NCBI RefSeq assembly: GCF_001039355.2
Contig: NW_019775397.1
Span: forward strand, 275,507 to 339,506
Direction of reading: 5' to 3'
Source: Lingula anatina
Taxonomy: Eukaryota; Brachiopoda; Lingulata; Lingulida; Lingulidae
DNA: 64,000 nt
Shown here: in pieces, positions 63,213 through 64,000 of the stretch
Layout: each line of letters begins with the position of its first letter
Numbering within the stretch: position 1 is the stretch's first letter
Position numbers and translations under genes: made by a program
The notes under the pieces: generated by a model
The model's database searches: none
Seen by the model: only the letters and a program-made list of their open reading frames with translations
Told to the model about the DNA's origin: nothing

Positions 63213-64000
63213 ATAGTAGTCCTACTGGGACGTAGGTTCCTGGCTCATAATTAGAGTAAGTAGGACTTGTTTTACTGGCGGACTTTTATTCCTGTTCATG
63301 ACAGTAATGCAAGTCCGGCCATTTGAAAGTCCTATCCTTACGCAACAATACGGTTAAATGATGCAATTATAAATGCATATGAAATCCTTCTGGTGAGCCA
63401 TATACCAGTCAAAAAATGGGTAGTTTGCAACTTCAGCTCGTCTGTGTAGTGGATATCGTGCTAAACCGTAAAGTAAGTTATCATGAATCGGTCTGTTACA
63501 TGTACACCTCTGGGTAAGAGACCTACCTTTGACATGACTTTATCCCCCCCCCCCCCCACCTACTCCATAACCTGTACTTGTAGCAAAATGTATAATGGTG
63601 TTTGAATGTCCAATATGTGTCCGAAATTCCGTGCTCATAACACTTAACATTATTTTTTTTTGTTTTGCTTTTTTTAAGTGTCAAAGCACCAAGATAGCAA
63701 TGGGATATCACAGAACATTATATTATATACATATATTGCATTTTTCAATTTCTAAACTGTCTTGATTTATCTTTAATTACAGTCCATACTTTTCAAGAGC
63801 AAATTTTCATCGAGTTTAAGGTTATTTTTCAATTTCTGCGAGTGTAAACCGTAAAATAAATCTAAGAACGGAAACCCAGTGTTTTGTGTAAATTAAGTAG
63901 GAGTAAGATTTTGAAAACATACAGATTGCACAAGAGAGAATTTCGACGCAAAAGTACGCCCCCAGCAGAAAAGAACATGAAATAAGATACATATATCTCA
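63213..64000. other. non-coding right end of window
   Basis: AT-rich, with a poly-C run at about 63546-63556 and a poly-T run near 63653-63660. No gene supported. Confidence 0.4.

Noticed and set aside
1-64000. tRNA, rRNA or other structured RNA genes
   Set aside because: No cloverleaf-like A/B-box pairs or rRNA cores were recognised by eye. A tRNAscan-SE or Rfam run would be needed to exclude small ones.

Overview
The window looks like a piece of an invertebrate animal nuclear genome. It is AT-rich, its genes have many short exons with GT-AG introns, microsatellites and small palindromic transposons are abundant, and there are two assembly gaps (23128-23798 and 56887-57160). The gene content (a prolyl aminopeptidase, an SDR, AVL9, PGAP3, Polinton-type sequences) fits a marine bilaterian such as a mollusc or other spiralian. 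The sequence alone does not settle the taxon.

Region 1 (1-28 kb) holds ordinary host genes. The 3' three exons of a prolyl aminopeptidase (891-2593, +) are followed by a four-exon SDR oxidoreductase (4102-7628, +). AVL9, a 14-exon late-secretory DENN-type protein, lies on the minus strand (20180 down to 10336). PGAP3, a seven-exon GPI-remodelling hydrolase, lies on the plus strand (22194-27699). AVL9 and PGAP3 are head to head, about 2 kb apart, and both proteins act in the secretory pathway. Introns and spacers carry hAT-like MITEs with 5-bp target duplications, several foldback families that share a YY1-like ATGGCGGAC core, and a piggyBac-like element with TTAA ends inside PGAP3 intron 1.

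Region 2 (about 28.4-53.2 kb) is the remarkable part. Degraded virus-like genes, all on the minus strand, are mixed with a tandemly duplicated array of very small genes. The virus-like genes are a Polinton/adintovirus-type PolB remnant (28.5-30.2), a second PolB lineage split between 42.2-43.2 and 50.0-50.25, and an open FtsK/A32-type packaging ATPase (44.7-45.3). The small genes fall into families named here alpha (C-x2-C exon plus acidic tail), beta (exons encoding tandem SUMO-interacting-motif-like segments), gamma (about 50 aa), delta (C-x2-C plus acidic repeats), zeta and eta. Most exons have matching splice sites and phases. The array also carries a coding minisatellite (period about 57 bp) for hydrophobic/acidic repeats, iterons built on TTACGTCATAATTAC, and other tandem repeats. 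A 22-bp inverted match flanks the array at 31.57 and 53.20 kb. I read it as an endogenised, rearranged large DNA virus or Polinton-like element with expanded small-gene families. The SIM-like families suggest contact with the host SUMO pathway, which is inference.

Region 3 (53.2-64 kb) is mostly non-coding. It has foldback elements, a Ty3/Gypsy-type gag fragment next to the second gap (57161-57585, -) with a possible LTR end, and weak degenerate ORFs at 60.85-61.8 kb.
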